A stretch of 47,022 bases of DNA. It comes from Nemertoderma westbladi (taxonomy: Eukaryota > Xenacoelomorpha > Nemertodermatida > Nemertodermatidae). Numbering within the stretch: the stretch's first letter is position 1; the number at the start of each line of letters is the position of its first letter. Below the pieces are notes generated by a model, which did not search any database, had not been told where the DNA came from, and saw only the letters and a program-made list of their open reading frames with translations. Below, piece by piece: positions 43,342 to 47,022 of the stretch. Both the position numbers and the translations under genes were made by a program. Location: the NCBI GenBank assembly GCA_032718475.1, contig JAUCBJ010008042.1, positions 1 to 47,022 of the forward strand. Direction: 5' to 3'.

Positions 43342-44301
43342 TACTACATAATTTATATGCACCCAATAATAAGAAATCCTTACGAATGTAATCAAATACA
43401 AATTATTCTAGAAAAATTTCCTCAAAAAGTATGAAGTCTAGCATTGGTGCTTCGAAACTAGGCTAGTGAGATTCAGGATATTGCGTTTAATATAAAAATC
43501 GAAAACCCCATCGAATTCCGTAAAGGCGTTGATAAAATATTGCAAATTTAAAATTTTTAGAAAAAAATTTTTTGCGTTATTTTTGAAAGGGAATCGATTG
43601 GCAGTACTGGCTACGAAAATTTTTTTTGAAATTTTTGGTCCGAAAAAAATAACAGGAAAAAGTATCATCTCAACTCTACACACTACTGTATAACTAAAAA
43701 AACATTCAGGTGGCCGGCATTTCCCATGAACCTACTGTAATAGAAATTCGCATTCATTCAATACAGGAAAAGAGTTGGTGTTGTATACTGTGAAAGGAGC
43801 TATCAGCTGGGTAAAATGTTATTTGCCTTTGGTCAGAGAGAGAACTCTCCACTCTGTCTGTATTCCCTCTGTTGCACCTCTCTAGTAGAACCTATAGGAT
43901 GCACTGGGAAGAGTTATTCAGCTGAGGGTGTAATAGATTACAAACTAAATCAACCAGTTAATGTTTGCTTATAGTCTGGGTTGAAATAGTGAGTGATTAA
44001 TTAAGCCCATCCCATGTCTTGTATTTTAATTATATCAGAAATCGTTGCCTTCAGTACAAAACATCTAAAAATTCATTCACCTGGTAATACAAATTCACTT
44101 TTGGTCGAGTGTGAAGGGCATCAGCTGTGTGAAATATTAAACACACGGTAGTGATAGTCTATAGAGAAATTTAACTTTGCCAGAATGTGGTAGGGCCTAA
44201 ACAAACCGCATGGATGAACTACATACAGTAATATTGGCAACCTCATCGAATTTTACTAAGCCTGTATAGAAATCTATTACATAAGCCGTTTTTAATTGTG
44301 A
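43342..44301. other. Intronic DNA, nothing recognised
   Basis: About 1 kb without a supported ORF, exon or repeat apart from the diverged copy at 43450-43500 mentioned above. Confidence 0.5.
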
Positions 44302-44569
44302 ACAGCTGTCAATGAATGTCTAAAAAATACATATAATTTCGCGACAAAATAAAGTCAAAAAACGAAATATACCGAATACCACATATAGAATCGATCTGAA
44401 TTTTTGTAACGCGATTACGAAACACCAAAGCAATGTACTTGCAAAATTTCTTAAAAAACGCCAAGCAGGAAGTGCCTGAACCTGGATTATTATCAGTGAG
44501 TCAGTCAGTCAGTGTTATATGACCTGAAATTTTTACAGTAAGTATCCCGCTGTCGAGCGGGCTCCTAAT
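44302..44569. mobile_element. Helentron/HINE-like repeat, copy 2
   Basis: 268 bp, direct orientation relative to copy 1, sharing ACAGCTGTCAATGAATGTC at the start and CTCCTAAT at the end. The stem-loop is perfect here: CCCGCT-GTCG-AGCGGG (44546-44561). The tetranucleotide tract reads CAGTGAGTCAGTCAGTCAGTG. The different flanks show independent mobility or dispersal. Confidence 0.55.
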
Positions 44570-44899
44570 AAATATAAACATATGGATAAACTGAATAAGA
44601 AATACTAAGTATAAGGTTCATATTATCAACTGGTTACGTAAAACAAATTCGAGAACTTTAATTTATTTAACAGTGATTAAGGAAGCCTCAAGAGTTGGAG
44701 TACAATAAAGGTAATGGTTGAACTACGGTAGCAATTAATATAGTAAAATACTTGGTGTTCAAGTTATATGCACTGTTTCGTTCTATTTGTAATTAATTAA
44801 ACAACAGAAAGTACCAATTTAAGAATACAATTACGTATTACATTTGAAAAAAAATGTAGAACGTTTTTCTATCCACACTTTTTTCTATTCCAACCACAG
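44570..44899. other. Intron before the repeat exon
   Basis: AT-rich. It ends with the pyrimidine-rich acceptor TTTTTTCTATTCCAACCACAG at 44879-44899. Nothing else recognised. Confidence 0.65.
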
Positions 44900-46174
44900 A
44901 CGAACCAACCACAGTCGAACCAACCACAACCGAACCAACCACAGCCGAACCAACCACAGACGAACCAACCACAGCCGAACCAACCACAACCGAACCAACC
45001 ACAGCTGAACCAACCACAGTCGACCCAACCACAGCCGAACCAACCACAGTCGAACCAACCACAGTCGAACCAACCACAGCCGAACCAACCACAGCCGAAC
45101 TAACCACAACCGAACCAACCACAACCGAACCAACCATAGCCGAACCAACCACAGCCGAACCAACCACAGCTGAACCAAACACAGACGAACCAACCACAGC
45201 CGAACCAACCACAGCCGAACCAACCACAGTCGACCCAACCACAGCCGAACCAACCACAACCGAACCAACCACAACCGAACCAACCACAGCCGAACCAACC
45301 ACAACCGAACCAACCACAGCCGAACCAACCACAGCCGAACCAACCACAACCGAACCAACTACAGTCGAACCAGCCACAGTCGAACCAGCCACAGCCGAAC
45401 CAACCACAACCGAACCAACCACAGCCGAACTAACCACAACCGAACCAACCACAGCCGAACCAACCACAGCCGACCCAACCACAGCCGAACCAACCACAAC
45501 CGAACCAACCACAGCCGAACCAACCACAGCCGAACCAACCCCAGCCGAACCAAACACAGACGAACAAACCACAGCCGAACCAACCACAGACGAATCAACC
45601 ACAGTCGAACCAACCACAGCCGAACCAACCACAGCCGAACCAACCACAACCGAACCAACCACAACCGAACCAACCACAGCCGAACCAACCACAGCCGAAC
45701 CAACCACAGCCGAACCAAACACAACCGAACAAACCACAGCCGAACCAACCACAACCGAACCAACCACAGCCGAACCAACCACAGACGAACCAACCACAGC
45801 CGAACCAACCACAGACGAACCAACCACAGTCGAACCAACCACAGCCGAACCAACCACAGCCGAACCAAACACAACCGAACCAACCACAGCCGAACCAACC
45901 ACAGCCGAACCAACCACAGTCGAATCAACCACAGACGAACCAACCACAGTCGAACCAACCACAGCCGAACCAACCACAGCCGAACCAACCACAGTCGAAC
46001 CAACCACAGCCGAACCAACCACAACCGAACCAACCACAGCCAAACCAACCACAACCGAACCAACCACAGACGAACCAACCACAGCCGAACCAACCACAAC
46101 CGAACCAACCACAACCGAACCAACCACAGCCGAACCAACCACAGCCGAACCAACCACAGTCGACCCAACCACAG
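44900..46174 (+). CDS. Giant Thr/Pro-rich repeat exon, 85 x (x-E-P-T-T)
   Basis: Between acceptor CCAACCACAG (44899) and donor GTAATT (46175) lie exactly 1275 bp, that is 85 units of 15 bp (GCCGAACCAACCACA and variants). The phase is 1 at both ends, like the ShKT exons. On the plus strand each unit gives x-E-P-T-T with x mostly A, T, V or D. A few units read S-E, V-D-P or T-N-T. Ser/Thr/Pro-rich tandem repeats of this type form heavily O-glycosylated, extended mucin-like stalks in secreted or surface proteins. No stop occurs in this frame. The opposite strand is also open (VVGSA- or WLVRL-type repeats), but this is a property of the 15-bp unit. The splice signals, phase and composition all support the plus strand. 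It is probably part of the same gene as the ShKT exons. Confidence 0.82.
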
Positions 46175-47022
46175 GTAATTTTAAAATATTTATATTTAAA
46201 TAATGACTACTGAACCTTATATATTCCTTACCTTATATCCCGCATACTAATAGACTTACAGAGTAATATATTAGACTATTTATTAATAGACATACAGAGT
46301 TAATTAAAAATGTTCTATAAAAATTGTCTATTCATTTTTGTAAAAAGTTATGTTCTAGAACAAATATGTTTTGTTCTAGAAGATTTTTTAAAAATGTGTT
46401 TTTTTGGTGTTTTATTATTTGATTAATGTTAAAAACAATTCCTACCGGTAACAACTACAAATTTTCATGGTAACTAGTAAATTTAATTATTAGTTAGTAG
46501 TTTTCATTAGCTAGTAAAATTATTTTTTAATTACCGTTTTTGTTAGTTTTATTTTAAAATGTTCGACAACGACGAAATATGTTAGCAATTATAAATAAAA
46601 GTAAATTTTGTTCGAGAACAAATCTAGTTTGGTAAAGAACATTTTTGAAAATATATTTTAATTTTACGAATTCAAATTTATTATATTTCACTTAAAATAT
46701 TGTAAAACTAGATTGTAAGAAAATACTAGCTTCAATAATAAAAATCACTAACTGCAATGATAATTTGTTGTAATTTAATGGTTTTTAACTCAAACCCTTA
46801 AAAAATACACCAAAAAACAAGAAAATTTGTTTTTCAAAAATATTCTAGAACAACAATTATTGTAGCTAATATTTTAAATAAATAAATATAAAATTCAAAT
46901 CAAATTGCGACCGAAAAGTTAAAACCTGGTAGCCTTGATATGTTATAACACCTACTTGACCGACAGAAATCAGTCTTATTATAATAATAGGTATAGTACC
47001 GGTAGTGAGCCTAGGCAATTAC
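46175..47022. other. Intron after the repeat exon, runs off window
   Basis: Very AT-rich. TTCTAGAA or a one-base variant occurs several times (about 46363, 46374, 46612, 46845), matching the core of a heat-shock element, but random AT-rich drift is possible. No further exon is visible before the window end. Confidence 0.55.

Noticed and set aside
44838-46172. 444-residue minus-strand ORF (VVGSA repeats), and two more (WLVRL repeats)
   Set aside because: They are shadows of the 15-bp repeat, which has no stop in several frames. Splice sites, phase and amino-acid composition favour the plus strand.

Overview
The window is eukaryotic, almost certainly from an invertebrate animal. It is AT-rich, intron-containing and densely packed with transposable elements. 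It holds BEL/Pao-type LTR retrotransposons, a Penelope-like remnant, fold-back and terminal-inverted-repeat elements, minisatellites and one host gene with ShKT domains. I cannot name the phylum from sequence alone. No bacterial-type operon, tRNA gene, rRNA gene or CRISPR array was seen.

Layout: (1) 1-3210 has a 33-bp minisatellite, a 1.57-kb TA-flanked composite inverted-repeat element (318-1890), a possible tRNA-derived SINE and a decayed Penelope-like reverse transcriptase. (2) 3211-21949 is one very large (18.7 kb) BEL/Pao retrotransposon on the minus strand. Its two LTRs (1127 and 1130 bp) are nearly identical. From its 5' end (right) it carries a 5.1-kb leader with 467-bp tandem repeats, gag, pol in a different frame, a 1.6-kb non-coding stretch, and two extra ORFs of unknown function before the 3' LTR. 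One of these has CCHC zinc knuckles and a basic tail. (3) 21950-25200 has unclassified DNA, a G20/C24-bounded fold-back element and a 53-bp minisatellite. (4) 25224-46174 is a plus-strand host gene: three ShKT-domain exons (25224-25400, 25918-26046, 40289-40423) and one 1275-bp exon made only of 85 copies of a 15-bp unit encoding xEPTT. All these exons are phase 1-1 and multiples of three. Further exons must lie outside the window.

The host introns hold a hAT-type non-autonomous element (8-bp target duplication) with a Mutator-like element nested in it, a G/C-bounded fold-back element, and a second full-length BEL/Pao element (29877-39794, plus strand, 5-bp target duplication CAGGC). They also hold a MITE family with TA ends, two copies of a Helentron/HINE-like repeat, and an 874-bp TTAA-flanked element with perfect G8-TATA-C7 ends.

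The second BEL/Pao copy has LTRs differing at only 4 of 1386 positions, yet its gag-pol has an in-frame stop and substitutions at an RNase H and an integrase catalytic aspartate. The strongest candidate for something undescribed is the 18.7-kb element: a BEL/Pao-type retroelement with a repeat-rich leader and a two-ORF accessory region where an env gene would sit in a retrovirus-like element, but with no visible membrane segment.
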